Origin: Thermoleophilia bacterium
GTDB lineage: Bacteria; Actinomycetota; Thermoleophilia; Miltoncostaeales; Miltoncostaeaceae
Length of the DNA: 64,000 bases
Reading direction: 5' to 3'
Assembly (NCBI GenBank): GCA_028285405.1
Contig: JANQPH010000041.1
Location: 1-64,000 of the forward strand
The notes beneath the pieces were generated by a model. That model was given only the letters and a program-made list of their open reading frames with translations. It did not search any database and was not told the DNA's origin. Of this stretch, positions 33,684 through 41,481 are shown in pieces (the first letter of the stretch is position 1; the number at the start of each line of letters is the position of its first letter). Made by a program: the position numbers and the translations under genes.

Positions 33684-34853
33684 TCATCCGAATGCCGAGA
33701 CGCCGGTGATCTCGCGGCCGACGATGAGTGCCTGGACGAAGTCCGTGCCCTCGACCGTGTAGGTCACCTCGATGTCGGTCAGGTGCCGGGCGACGTGGTA
33801 GTCGAGCAGGAGCCCGTTGCCTCCCATGAGATCGCGGGCCGTCGCCACCACGGTACGAGCCTTGGCGGCGTTGTTCATCTTCGCGAGCGACGCCATCGCG
33901 GCGGTGAGCTCGCCCTCGTCGGTCAGCTCGGCCACGCGCGTGCAGATGAGCCGCATCGCGACGATCTCGGCGAGCATGCGGGCGAGGGCGTTCTGGACCA
34001 GCTGCTGGCCGGCGAGTGGCGTGCCGAACGACGTGCGCTCGCTGACGTAGCTGAATGCGATCTCGTACGCCGCGACGGCGTGGCCGAGGGCGGCCCACGC
34101 GACGCCGGGGCGCGCGTGCGCGAGCACACGGGCCGCGTCCTGGAACGTCTCGGCACCGGGCAGGCGTGCGTCGTCGGGAACGCGGACACCGTCGAGCGAG
34201 ATGTCGGCCTGGATCGACGCGCGCTTTCCGATCTTGCCGGTGATGGGGGACACATCGAGGCCGGGGGCTCCGCCCGGCACGAGGAACCCGTTCACCTCAC
34301 CCGTCTCGTCGCTGCGGGCCCAGACCACGATGACGTCCGCGAAGGTCGCGTTGCCGATCCAGCGCTTGCGACCGTGCAGCACCCACTCGCCGCCGCGCCG
34401 CAGCGCGCGGGTCTCCAGGTGGACGGCATCCGAGCCGTGGTCGGGCTCGGTCAGCCCGAACGCGCCGATGGCCTCCAGAGCGCACATCCGCGGAAGCCAC
34501 TCCGCCTTCTGCTCGTCCGAGCCGAGCATGGCGATCGACCGGGTCGCAAGCCCGGAGTGCACCCCGTGGAACGTGCTGATGCTGCCGTCGCAGCGAGCCA
34601 GCTCCATCGCCGCGATGCCGGCCGCGCGTGCCGAGAGCCCCGGCCCACCCCAGTCGCGCATCGTCCCCCCGACGATGCCGAGCTTGGCGTAGCCGGGCAG
34701 GGCGTGGTGAGGAAACTCCGCCTTCTCCCACAGCTCGTTGATGTGGGGACGGATCTCGCGATCGCAGAACGCGCGCACGCGGTCCCGCACGGCGCGGTCC
34801 TGGTCGTCGAGGAGGTCGTCCAGGCGGAGTGGGTCCGGGTCGGGGGCGCTCAT
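33684..34853 (-). CDS. Acyl-CoA dehydrogenase, glutaryl-CoA-dehydrogenase-like
   Basis: A 389-residue FAD flavoenzyme oxidising acyl-CoA thioesters. The catalytic base is Glu368 in Thr-Val-Glu-Gly-Thr. Its context (Met-Gly-Gly-Asn-Gly, then His-Val-Ala-Arg-His-Leu-Thr-Asp-Ile-Glu, then Ala-Leu-Ile-Val-Gly-Arg-Glu-Ile-Thr-Gly) follows human and bacterial glutaryl-CoA dehydrogenase closely. Phe-Gly-Leu-Thr-Glu-Pro-Asp-His-Gly-Ser-Asp is the FAD-contact signature. The ATG overlaps the SnoaL-like gene stop by 4 bases (ATGA). No lysine/tryptophan catabolic genes adjoin, so glutaryl-CoA as substrate is only suggested. Confidence 0.9.
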   Translation of the reverse strand: MSAPDPDPLRLDDLLDDQDRAVRDRVRAFCDREIRPHINELWEKAEFPHHALPGYAKLGIVGGTMRDWGGPGLSARAAGIAAMELARCDGSISTFHGVHSGLATRSIAMLGSDEQKAEWLPRMCALEAIGAFGLTEPDHGSDAVHLETRALRRGGEWVLHGRKRWIGNATFADVIVVWARSDETGEVNGFLVPGGAPGLDVSPITGKIGKRASIQADISLDGVRVPDDARLPGAETFQDAARVLAHARPGVAWAALGHAVAAYEIAFSYVSERTSFGTPLAGQQLVQNALARMLAEIVAMRLICTRVAELTDEGELTAAMASLAKMNNAAKARTVVATARDLMGGNGLLLDYHVARHLTDIEVTYTVEGTDFVQALIVGREITGVSAFG

Positions 34854-35227
34854 CCCTCGAGGGGGCTCAGATCGCCGTAGACGAGCCACTCGGCGATCAG
34901 AAGTCGGTCGAAGCGATAGACGTTCACGACGGGCAGAACGATCTGCGCACCGTCGGCCGAACGGCGGAAGCTCGATTCGACCTCCGTCACGACGAGATCG
35001 TGCTCGCTGATCTTCGTGCGGACGTGGTCGCCCTCCCAGGCCGCCTTGCTGGCCTGCCAGGCGAGGTACGACCGGATCTCGGCGAAGCCGTGCACGGGTC
35101 CGTGGTTTCCGACGCGGAAGGTGACACCGCCGGTGAAGTGCGTCGCCGCGTCGTCCCACTCATCTCGTCCGATCCGCTCGCGCATCGTCTCGGCGGCGAG
35201 GACCTGCGGGGTGTCCTCGTTCAGCAT
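34850..35227 (-). CDS. SnoaL/NTF2-like protein
   Basis: A 125-residue small alpha+beta-barrel protein of the SnoaL-like/NTF2 superfamily. The pattern is an N-terminal helix (Asp-Glu-Trp-Asp-Asp-Ala), Phe-Arg-Val-Gly-Asn-His-Gly-Pro-Val-His-Gly-Phe, then strands with His-Asp-Leu-Val-Val-Thr-Glu-Val and a final Val-Asn-Val-Tyr-Arg-Phe-Asp. ATG 35227 has GGAGG 7 bases before it. It starts the run SnoaL-acyl-CoA dehydrogenase-PPK2-nth and is translationally coupled to the dehydrogenase. Possible roles are isomerase or dehydratase for the same acyl-CoA pathway; unproven. Confidence 0.75.
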   Translation of the reverse strand: MLNEDTPQVLAAETMRERIGRDEWDDAATHFTGGVTFRVGNHGPVHGFAEIRSYLAWQASKAAWEGDHVRTKISEHDLVVTEVESSFRRSADGAQIVLPVVNVYRFDRLLIAEWLVYGDLSPLEG

Positions 35228-35321
35228 GCTGGGCCTCCTGCGGTTGGCCGACCGATGAGATTCTGCGCGATCGGGGGGCGGTGAGCCCGATCGCCCCCGC
35301 TCATCTGCGAGCGTTCGGCGA

Positions 35322-35969
35322 ATGGCGAGCCACCTTTCCCTGACCTCGCGGGCGCGTGCGCTCGGCGCCGCGCCGATCTGCGACGTGCTCGGGCGCTCCT
35401 ACTCGCACCGCCTGCACCTGCACGACCTGATCGGTCCGCCGAGCGGCACGCCCGTGTTCGGACCGGCCGCGACGGTCCGGTTCCTGCCGCTGCGTCCTGA
35501 CCTCGTGGACGCCGAGCGCCACAGCTTCGACGCGCTGGCCCGCGCGGCTGCGGCGCAGGCGCCGGACGGGGCGGTGCTGGTCGCCTCGGCCGGCCAGGAC
35601 CAGCCGGTCGCCGGCGGCAAGAAGCTCGCCCGGGCGAAGTCGCTCGGCTTCTCGGGCCTGCTGACCGATGGGCGGGTGCGTGACCTCGCCGAGGCGGACG
35701 AGATCGGGATCCCGGTCTGGGCCCGAGGCGAGGCCGTGCGAAACGCAAACGACGTGCTGATGGGTTGGGAGGCCGGCGTCGCCGTCGACCTCGGCGGCGT
35801 GGCCGTGAGCCCCGGCGACTGGGTGTACGCGGACCGCGCAGGCGCCGTCGTCATCCCGGCGGGCGCGCTCGAGCAAACGCTCGCCGAGGCGGAGGCGCTC
35901 GCGGAGCGGGACGCCGCCCTCGTTGCAGACACGCTCGAACGGGCGGCCGATCAGCGAGAATCCAGCTAG
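35322..35969 (+). CDS. RraA-family protein
   Basis: A 215-residue protein of the RraA / 4-hydroxy-4-methyl-2-oxoglutarate aldolase family. The active-site block Gly-Gly-Lys-Lys-Leu-Ala-x-x-x-x-x-x-Gly-x-x-Gly-Leu-Leu-Thr-Asp-Gly-Arg-Val-Arg-Asp is clear at about residues 97-122; this metal- and pyruvate-binding Asp-Gly-x-x-Arg-Asp is what aldolase members use. The Gly-Asp-Trp-Val-Tyr-Ala-Asp segment near 166 is also typical. Older databases call these menaquinone methyltransferases, which is wrong. RNase E inhibition is improbable in this lineage. Twenty-one bases upstream of the pyrophosphatase gene. Confidence 0.82.
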   Translation: MASHLSLTSRARALGAAPICDVLGRSYSHRLHLHDLIGPPSGTPVFGPAATVRFLPLRPDLVDAERHSFDALARAAAAQAPDGAVLVASAGQDQPVAGGKKLARAKSLGFSGLLTDGRVRDLAEADEIGIPVWARGEAVRNANDVLMGWEAGVAVDLGGVAVSPGDWVYADRAGAVVIPAGALEQTLAEAEALAERDAALVADTLERAADQRESS

Positions 35970-35990
35970 CACCGCGCGGAGGACTGTCTG

Positions 35991-37613
35991 TTGTCGCTCG
36001 TCTACGTCACCGGCCATCGAAACCCAGACCTCGACTCGATCGCATCGGCGATCGGCTACGCCGAGCTGATGCAGCGACTGCATCCCGACGACGAGTACCT
36101 CCCGGTGCGGCTCGGCCCGGTCAACGCCCAGACCCGGTGGGCGCTCGAGCGCAGCCGTGCCCGCGAGCCCGAGCCGCTCGATCACGTGAAGCTCCGTGCG
36201 CGCGACGTGATGAGCGAGGGCTCGCCGTCCGCCAGCCGGGATACGTCCCTGCGCGATGTCGGGATCGCGATGTCCAAGGCCGACGTCGACCTGGTGCCGA
36301 TCGTTGACGAGGCGGGCGCGGTCGTGGGCCTCGTCACGGCAAGGGATCTCGCTCGCAGGTACGTCAAGGAGACCAGCGAGCCGTCGAGCTTCGCCGACCG
36401 GCCCGTGTCGGCCGACCTGATCGTCGACGTGGTCGAGGGCGAGCTCCTGGTGCGACCCGACCGCCGCCTCGACGGGCGGCTGTGGGCGGTCACGGTCGAC
36501 ACCCCCACCATGGGCAAGACCATGGGTCCCAACGACATCGTGGTCGTCGGGAACCGGCCGGACGCTCAGCTGCGCGCCGTCGAGATCGGCGTTGCGCTGA
36601 TCGTCTCTCCGTACGGGGAGCACCCCTGCGAGGCGACCATCGAGGCCGCCCGCGCCAAGGGCACCGGCATCGTCGTGTCGCCGCTCGACTCCTACGTGAC
36701 CGGCCGGCTCGTCAGTCTGAGCGTTCCGGCGGGTGAGGTGATGAGCCGGGATCCGCTGATGGCGGAGGCCGACGACCTGGTCGAGGACATCGCCGACCGG
36801 GTCAAGGAGGTCCACTACAGCGCCGCGGTCGTCGCGGACTCGGTGGGCCGGCTCGTCGGGCTCGTCACCCGATCTGATCTCGTGAACCCGGAGCCCCGGC
36901 ACGTCCTGCTCGTCGACCACGCCGAGGAGGCGCAGAGCGTCGTCGGGGTCGGCGAGGCCCACGTCGTCGAGATCCTCGACCACCACCACATCGGATCGAT
37001 CGAGACCCGCTTCCCGGTCGCCGCCACGTTCGACCCGGTCGGGAGCACGGCGACGCTCGTCGTCGAGCGCTTCCGCGGTCACGGCCGCGAGCCCAAGCCG
37101 CCGACGGCGATGATGCTCCTGCTGGCGGTCCTGTCGGACACGGTCATCCTGACCTCTCCGACCACGACCGACCGCGACCAGATGGTCGTCTCGTACCTGG
37201 AGGAGCTCCTCGAGATCGACGCGCAGGCGCTCGGGACCGAGATGTTCGAGGCGAGCTCCAACGTCGCCGACGTCTCGGCCGCGGAGATCATCCGCCGCGA
37301 CGCCAAGGAGTACGAGGCGGGGTCCGACAAGCGGATCTGCATCGCGCAGATCGAGACCGTCGGCCGGGGCCTGGCGACTCGGCGCGACGAGCTGCTCGAG
37401 GCGCTCGAGCTGGCTCGCGCCGAGGGCGAGCTCGCGATGTACGCGCTGATGGTCACCGACATCGTGGCGATGGGGACCGAGCTCCTGGTCGCTGGCGAGC
37501 GGGCGGCGATCGAGCGGGCATTCGAACTCGAGCCCGACAGCGGCGTCTACGACCTGCCGGGTGTCATGAGCCGCAAGAAGCAGGTCGCGCCGAAGGTGCT
37601 GCAGGCCTTCTGA
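35991..37613 (+). CDS. CBS-domain manganese-dependent inorganic pyrophosphatase (family II)
   Basis: A 540-residue family II pyrophosphatase with an inserted regulatory module. The DHH-type metal site starts Gly-His-Arg-Asn-Pro-Asp-Leu-Asp-Ser (residues 8-16), and Asp330-His-His-His is the second half. Between them lie two CBS domains and a DRTGG-like domain (about 70-300), the layout of nucleotide-regulated CBS-PPases from clostridia. The C-terminal DHHA2 part ends in Ser-Arg-Lys-Lys-Gln. It hydrolyses PPi to phosphate and should respond to AMP/ADP/ATP or diadenosine polyphosphates. TTG start at 35991, justified by GGAGG 8 bases before it. Likely co-transcribed with the RraA-like gene. Confidence 0.92.
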   Translation: MSLVYVTGHRNPDLDSIASAIGYAELMQRLHPDDEYLPVRLGPVNAQTRWALERSRAREPEPLDHVKLRARDVMSEGSPSASRDTSLRDVGIAMSKADVDLVPIVDEAGAVVGLVTARDLARRYVKETSEPSSFADRPVSADLIVDVVEGELLVRPDRRLDGRLWAVTVDTPTMGKTMGPNDIVVVGNRPDAQLRAVEIGVALIVSPYGEHPCEATIEAARAKGTGIVVSPLDSYVTGRLVSLSVPAGEVMSRDPLMAEADDLVEDIADRVKEVHYSAAVVADSVGRLVGLVTRSDLVNPEPRHVLLVDHAEEAQSVVGVGEAHVVEILDHHHIGSIETRFPVAATFDPVGSTATLVVERFRGHGREPKPPTAMMLLLAVLSDTVILTSPTTTDRDQMVVSYLEELLEIDAQALGTEMFEASSNVADVSAAEIIRRDAKEYEAGSDKRICIAQIETVGRGLATRRDELLEALELARAEGELAMYALMVTDIVAMGTELLVAGERAAIERAFELEPDSGVYDLPGVMSRKKQVAPKVLQAF

Positions 37614-37709
37614 TCAGGGGGCGTCTCGTCCGGTGGGGCGAGGCGAACGGGGCGGACGGGCGACCCCCCTGCGTCTTCGGATGTGCTGACCACACACCGG
37701 CGCGCTCGG

Positions 37710-37715
37710 TAGCGT
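37710..37715 (+). promoter_or_regulatory. TAGCGT -10 element, leaderless start
   Basis: TAGCGT ends 6 nt before the GTG at 37722; there is no ribosome site. Confidence 0.4.
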
Positions 37716-37721
37716 CCGCGC

Positions 37722-38324
37722 GTGGCCGAACCCCGCGTCGAGCGCGAACCGATCGTCGAGCGAATGATCACGCTCAGCGACGCTCTCGTGGCGATCGCGA
37801 TGACGCTGCTCGTGCTGAGCATCGAGGTGCCCGACGTCTCGGGGTCCGATCTGGGCTCGGCGCTCGCCGACCTCTGGCCGAACTTCTTCGCGTGGCTGCT
37901 CAGCTTCGTGATCCTGGCGGTCCTCTGGTACGCCCAGCACACCTCGCTGGTCGTGCTCGAGAGCGCTGGCGGTCGCGTCCTCATCGTCAACTTCGTGTTC
38001 CTGGCGGCGATCTCGGTGATCCCGTTCACGAGCCAGCTGCTCGGCGAGTACGGGAGCCAGGGCCTCGCCACCGCCATCTACGCCGGGAACATCGCCCTCG
38101 CCACGCTCGCGCTCTACGTGCTCGACTGGATGGCCGAGCTCGGCGGACACCACGTCGAGTCGGCCGATCCGATGGAGCCCATCGCCGAGATCGTGCCGAC
38201 CGTGGTCTTCGTGATCTCGATCCCGGTCGCACTCTTTGTCTCGACCGAGATCGCGCAGTACTCGTGGATCTCGATCGTCGTGCTGCGACCCCTGGTGGGC
38301 TGGCTCGAGGCGCGCCGCTCGTGA
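37722..38324 (+). CDS. TMEM175-family (DUF1211) potassium channel-like protein
   Basis: A 200-residue membrane protein with about six helices and the family signature at helix 1: Glu-Arg-x-x-x-Leu-Ser-Asp-Ala-Leu-Val-Ala-Ile-Ala-Met-Thr (residues 13-28). Bacterial TMEM175 proteins form tetrameric K+ channels using this helix as a hydrophobic filter. Here the usual Phe-Ser-Asp is Leu-Ser-Asp. GTG 37722 with the TAGCGT box suggests a leaderless message. The gene runs into copy A of the dispersed repeat, 4 bases after its stop. Confidence 0.85.
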   Translation: MAEPRVEREPIVERMITLSDALVAIAMTLLVLSIEVPDVSGSDLGSALADLWPNFFAWLLSFVILAVLWYAQHTSLVVLESAGGRVLIVNFVFLAAISVIPFTSQLLGEYGSQGLATAIYAGNIALATLALYVLDWMAELGGHHVESADPMEPIAEIVPTVVFVISIPVALFVSTEIAQYSWISIVVLRPLVGWLEARRS

Positions 38325-38327
38325 GGT

Positions 38328-38583
38328 GAACCCGAGAACGAGCGATGCCCTGCATCGGTCGGTCGCAGGTGTTCAGCGAGAGGACGCAGCCGGGTCCTCC
38401 TTGACCCAACTTCGGCCGGTCACTTCGCCCTGAGGGCACGCCCGATGAGGCATCACCAGGCGGACAGACTGCCCTCAGGGCAAAGCGCTGCGGCCTGCGC
38501 GTCGGGCAACCAGCCCCGAAGGCACTGAGGCGACGACCAGAGGTCGTCAGCGCCGATGGGCCGGGGCTCTGTGCCCTCCTTGC
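38328..38583. repeat. Dispersed non-coding repeat, copy A
   Basis: About 256 bp, present in inverted orientation at 49679-50035. Shared blocks on this strand include GAACCCGAGAACGAGCGATG at its left edge (38328-38347), CAACTTCGGCCGGTCACTTC in the middle, and CTCTGTGCCCTCCTTGC at its right edge. It contains GCCCTGAGGGCA/TGCCCTCAGGGC (12-bp inverted repeat, about 30 bases apart) and GACGACC-AGA-GGTCGTC. No open frame here has a ribosome site. It fills the gap between the TMEM175-like gene and tRNA-Glu. Confidence 0.85.
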
Positions 38584-38585
38584 AG

Positions 38586-38658
38586 TGCCCCCAACGGGAT
38601 TCGAACCCGTGCCGCCGCCTTGAAAGGGCGGTGTCCTAGGCCTCTAGACGATGGGGGC
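38586..38658 (-). tRNA. tRNA-Glu (anticodon TTC)
   Basis: On the minus strand the 73-nt sequence folds as a full tRNA: a 7-bp acceptor stem (GCCCCCA/TGGGGGC, discriminator A), D-arm, anticodon stem CCGCC/GGCGG with loop CTTTCAA (anticodon TTC at 34-36), and a T-arm with GGTTCGAATCC. CCA is not encoded. Its 3' end abuts repeat copy A. Confidence 0.95.
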
Positions 38659-38711
38659 AGAGTCGGGCTGGAGTATTGCCCACCGGATCGGGAAAGGTCG
38701 CGACATGAGTA

Positions 38712-38741
38712 GGGCCCGAAGCACTTTCGTGCTCCGGGCCC
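38712..38741. terminator. Strong hairpin upstream of tRNA-Glu
   Basis: GGGCCCGAAGCAC pairs with GTGCTCCGGGCCC (12 of 13 bp) around TTTC. It lies on the 5' side of tRNA-Glu, between it and DUF427, and probably insulates the tRNA from other transcription. Confidence 0.5.
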
Positions 38742-39122
38742 GGTGACAGCATTGGTTTGGCTTGAAGGGCGCCGATGGTGCCCACGTGCTGCCATTGCGC
38801 TACGGGGCAGCGCCCTAGCTACTGCCACCTCCACAGTCCTGCTGCAACCGGACCACCTCCTTTCCGTGGTGAGCCCACACTAGCCCCAGTGTCGGCCGGC
38901 GAGAAGGGGCCCCGTGGCGGAGTGGCAGCCCTGTCGCAGATGGGCGCCACGAGCAGGTCACGGGACGCCCACGCCGAAGCCGTCCGAACCCGCTCAGCAC
39001 CTCACCCGGGTGAGGTGGGCAGATGGGCGATGCCGCCGTCAGGCCCCTGCTCGATCATCGACGACACCCGGGCGGAACACGTGGTCCGGGAACAGCACCA
39101 GGACGAGAGCGGAGGTCCGAAG
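38742..39122. other. Gene-poor stretch between tRNA-Glu and DUF427
   Basis: About 380 bp without a credible gene. It holds GGGCGCC-GAT-GGTGCCC (38768-38784) and an enclosing AGGGCGC (38766-38772)/GCGCCCT (38810-38816) pair. A tRNA-D-arm-like string on the minus strand lacks anticodon and T arms. The promoter of DUF427 must lie towards its right end. Confidence 0.5.
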
Positions 39123-39407
39123 ATGCCGAAGGCAGTCTGGAACGGAACGATCGTCGCCGAGAGCGACGCGACGGTCGTCGTCGAGGGGAACCACTACTTC
39201 CCGCCCGACGCGATCAAGTCGGAGCACGTCGCGCTGAACGAGCTGACCACGGTCTGCCCGTGGAAGGGGACGGCGAGCTACTACGACGTGGTCGTCGGCG
39301 GTGAGGTCAACCCGGCCGCGGCCTGGTACTACCCGGAGCCGTCTGACGCGGCGAGTCACATCAAGGATCACGTGGCGTTCGGGGGCGGGATCGCGGTCGA
39401 GGCCTGA
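39123..39407 (+). CDS. DUF427 family protein
   Basis: A 94-residue DUF427 protein (small beta-tent fold, function unknown). Family hallmarks are Val-Trp-Asn-Gly-Thr-Ile-Val-Ala-Glu-Ser near the start, Val-Val-Glu-Gly-Asn-His-Tyr-Phe-Pro, Cys-Pro-Trp-Lys-Gly-Thr-Ala-Ser-Tyr-Tyr at about 45-54, and Ala-Ala-Trp-Tyr-Tyr-Pro-Glu-Pro at the end. ATG 39123 has GGAGG 7 bases before it. The downstream disulfide reductase gene follows after 29 bases, so they may be co-transcribed. Confidence 0.88.
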   Translation: MPKAVWNGTIVAESDATVVVEGNHYFPPDAIKSEHVALNELTTVCPWKGTASYYDVVVGGEVNPAAAWYYPEPSDAASHIKDHVAFGGGIAVEA

Positions 39408-39436
39408 CCGCGACCGGGTCGAGGAAGGAGAGGACG

Positions 39437-40813
39437 ATGAGCGTGGCGGACTACGACGTGATCGTCATCGGCGCGGGGATGGCTGGCATCAACGCGACGG
39501 CGACGGCGATCGGCTCGGGGGCACGGGTCGCGCTGGTCGAGCGCGACCGGATCGGCGGCACGTGCCCGGTCAGGGGGTGCATCCCGAGCAAGACCCTGAT
39601 CAGGAGCGCCGAGGTCGCGCACCTGGCCCGCCGCGCGCCGGAGTTCGGCATCGAGGTGGGGGAGGTCCGGGTCGACTATCCGAAGGTGATCGAGCGCGTG
39701 CAGTCGATCGTCGACCGCGGGTCCAACGGGGCCCGCGGATACCTCGAGTCGCTCGAGGCGCTCGACATCGTCTACGGCGAGGCCAGGATGGCCGGCCCGA
39801 ACGAGGTCGCGGTGAACGGTGACCTGCTCCGGGCCCCGAAGGTGGTGCTCGCGACGGGGTCGGAGCCGGCATCGGCGCCGATCGAGGGACTGGCCGACAT
39901 CGGCTACTGGACGAGCGACGACGTGCTGAAGCGTCCGGAGCTCCCGGATCGGCTCATCGTCATCGGCGCCGGCCCGATCGGGCTCGAGCTCGGGCAGGCG
40001 CTCGGTCGCCTCGGCTCGACGGTCACGGTGGTCGAGGTCCTCCCCGCCATCCTCCCGATGGCCGACTTCGAGGTCGGCGAGCTCCTCGTCGAGAGCCTCG
40101 AGGGCGAGGGGGTCGAGATGATGCTCGGCGCAACCGTTCGCCGGGCGGAGGCGGGCCCCGACGGCAGCAAGCGACTCGTCGTCGATCACGGCGGCGAGAC
40201 GAAGACCGTCGAGGCGGACGTGATCCTCCTCGGCGCAGGGCGGGTGCCCGCGGTTGGTGCGCTCGACCTCGCCGCGGCGGGCGTCGAGTACACCCCCAAG
40301 GGCATCGGGGTCGACTCCCGTCTCGCGACGAGCGGCCCGGGGGTCTACGCGGCGGGCGACGTGCTCGGCGCCCCCTACGGCCCCTTCACCCACGTCGCGC
40401 GTCGCCTCGGCCGAGAGGTCGTCGAGAACGCCCTCGACCTCGCTCCCCACGATGTGGACGTCGACTGGGGACCGCACGCGATCTTCACCGACCCGAACGT
40501 GGTGATGGTCGGCGTCAGCGAGACCGACGCCCGCGCGGCCGGCCACGACGTGAAGGTCGGCACGTCCAGCTTCTCGGGCGGCCGGGCTCGGGCGATGGGG
40601 GAGGAGCGAGGCTTCGCCAAGGTCGTCACCGACGCGACCTCGAGCCGGATCCTCGGCGCGCAGATCATCGGCCACCACGCCGCGGATCTGATCCATCCGA
40701 TCGCCGTCGCGATGAACGCTGGCGACGGATCCGTCGAGCCGATCTTCCGCACGATGCACGTCCACCCGACGCTCGGCGAGGTCGTCAAGTCGGCCGCCGA
40801 CGGTGCGCGTTAG
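39437..40813 (+). CDS. Dihydrolipoyl-dehydrogenase-like pyridine nucleotide-disulfide reductase
   Basis: A 458-residue class I flavoprotein disulfide reductase. FAD motif Gly-Ala-Gly-Met-Ala-Gly at 12-17; the redox pair Cys43-Pro-Val-Arg-Gly-Cys48; a second Rossmann fold (Gly-Ala-Gly-Pro-Ile-Gly) for NAD(P)H near 182; and the C-terminal His443/Glu448 (His-Pro-Thr-Leu-Gly-Glu) that protonates the thiolate. The Cys-Pro-Val-Arg-Gly-Cys spacer is unlike the usual Cys-Leu-Asn-x-Gly-Cys of E3, so mercuric reductase-, E3- or bacillithiol-type assignment is open. AAGGAGAGG precedes the ATG. No 2-oxoacid dehydrogenase genes adjoin. Its stop overlaps the HAD gene stop (convergent, 4 bases). Confidence 0.85.
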   Translation: MSVADYDVIVIGAGMAGINATATAIGSGARVALVERDRIGGTCPVRGCIPSKTLIRSAEVAHLARRAPEFGIEVGEVRVDYPKVIERVQSIVDRGSNGARGYLESLEALDIVYGEARMAGPNEVAVNGDLLRAPKVVLATGSEPASAPIEGLADIGYWTSDDVLKRPELPDRLIVIGAGPIGLELGQALGRLGSTVTVVEVLPAILPMADFEVGELLVESLEGEGVEMMLGATVRRAEAGPDGSKRLVVDHGGETKTVEADVILLGAGRVPAVGALDLAAAGVEYTPKGIGVDSRLATSGPGVYAAGDVLGAPYGPFTHVARRLGREVVENALDLAPHDVDVDWGPHAIFTDPNVVMVGVSETDARAAGHDVKVGTSSFSGGRARAMGEERGFAKVVTDATSSRILGAQIIGHHAADLIHPIAVAMNAGDGSVEPIFRTMHVHPTLGEVVKSAADGAR

Positions 40814-41481
40814 GCCGAGCCGACTCCGAGGAGGGCGGCCAGATCGGCGGGCGTGTCGGCGATCGCGTCCGGATCGGCCTCGGCCAGCGCCGCCCGCGGC
40901 AGGAGTCCCCAGCTGACACCGATCGTCGCGAGGCCGGCCGCGCGCCCGGCGAGCACGTCGTAGGGCGTGTCGCCGACCAGCGCGCCGCCGACCGGCTCCA
41001 CGCCGAGCCGGTCGAGGGCGGCGAGCACGGGTTCGGGATCCGGCTTCGGCCGGTACCCGTCGTCGGAGGTGATGACGGCCTCCGTCCATTGGCGGATGCC
41101 GAACTCGTCCTCGACCTGCTCGACCGCGTCGCGCACGTTCGAGGTCACGATCGCGAGGCGGTAGCCGGCCTCGTGCGCGCGGCGGACCACCTCCCGCACA
41201 CCCGGGTACGGGCGGGCCAGCGGGGCGAAGATCGGCACGAAGTCCTCGACGAAGGCCTCGGCGAGCTCGCCGGCCCGGTCGGGGCAAAGCGTCTCCATCG
41301 CCGCGGGGACCCCCCGGCTGATCTCGGCGACGATCCGCTCGCCGTCGAGCGGAGACCCGAGCACCCGCCGCGACGACGTGAGCCCGGCCTCACGGATCGC
41401 GGGGCGCGAGTCGTTGAGCGTGCCGTCGAGGTCGAAGACCAGCGGCGCGCCGTCCCTCAGTCCCGGGAGGCGTCCGATCAG
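40810..41481 (-). CDS. HAD-superfamily phosphatase (phosphoglycolate-phosphatase-like), CTG start
   Basis: A 223-residue HAD hydrolase. Nucleophile motif Val-Phe-Asp-Leu-Asp-Gly-Thr-Leu is near residues 14-21, motif II Ile-Val-Thr-Ser-Asn, motif III Lys in Tyr-Arg-Pro-Lys-Pro, and motif IV Val-Gly-Asp-Thr-Pro-Tyr-Asp. There is no ATG, GTG or TTG between the end of the upstream gene and the essential Asp motif. CTG 41481 fits: GAGG lies 5 bases before it and CTGA overlaps the upstream TGA exactly as coupled ATGA starts do. Third gene of the lipid cluster (flavoprotein, DUF1365-CFA fusion, this phosphatase). It may dephosphorylate a lipid or glycol intermediate; unknown. Confidence 0.82.
   Translation of the reverse strand: MIGRLPGLRDGAPLVFDLDGTLNDSRPAIREAGLTSSRRVLGSPLDGERIVAEISRGVPAAMETLCPDRAGELAEAFVEDFVPIFAPLARPYPGVREVVRRAHEAGYRLAIVTSNVRDAVEQVEDEFGIRQWTEAVITSDDGYRPKPDPEPVLAALDRLGVEPVGGALVGDTPYDVLAGRAAGLATIGVSWGLLPRAALAEADPDAIADTPADLAALLGVGSA

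Noticed and set aside
38766-38816. Possible extra tRNA on the minus strand (D-arm-like TAGCGCAATGGCAGC)
   Set aside because: No proper anticodon stem-loop and no GGTTCRAATCC T-arm follow; at most a decayed tRNA.
38870-38930. Short similarity between 38889-38920 and the leader of the gene at 50091 (CGGCCG then AGAAGGGGCC)
   Set aside because: About 24 of 30 bases match, but the orientation relative to repeats A and B is inconsistent and a G-rich ribosome site explains most of it.
38914-39237. Plus-strand open frame with GTG after GAGAAGG
   Set aside because: It overlaps the well-supported DUF427 gene in another frame and turns into Arg/Ser/Thr-rich shadow sequence.
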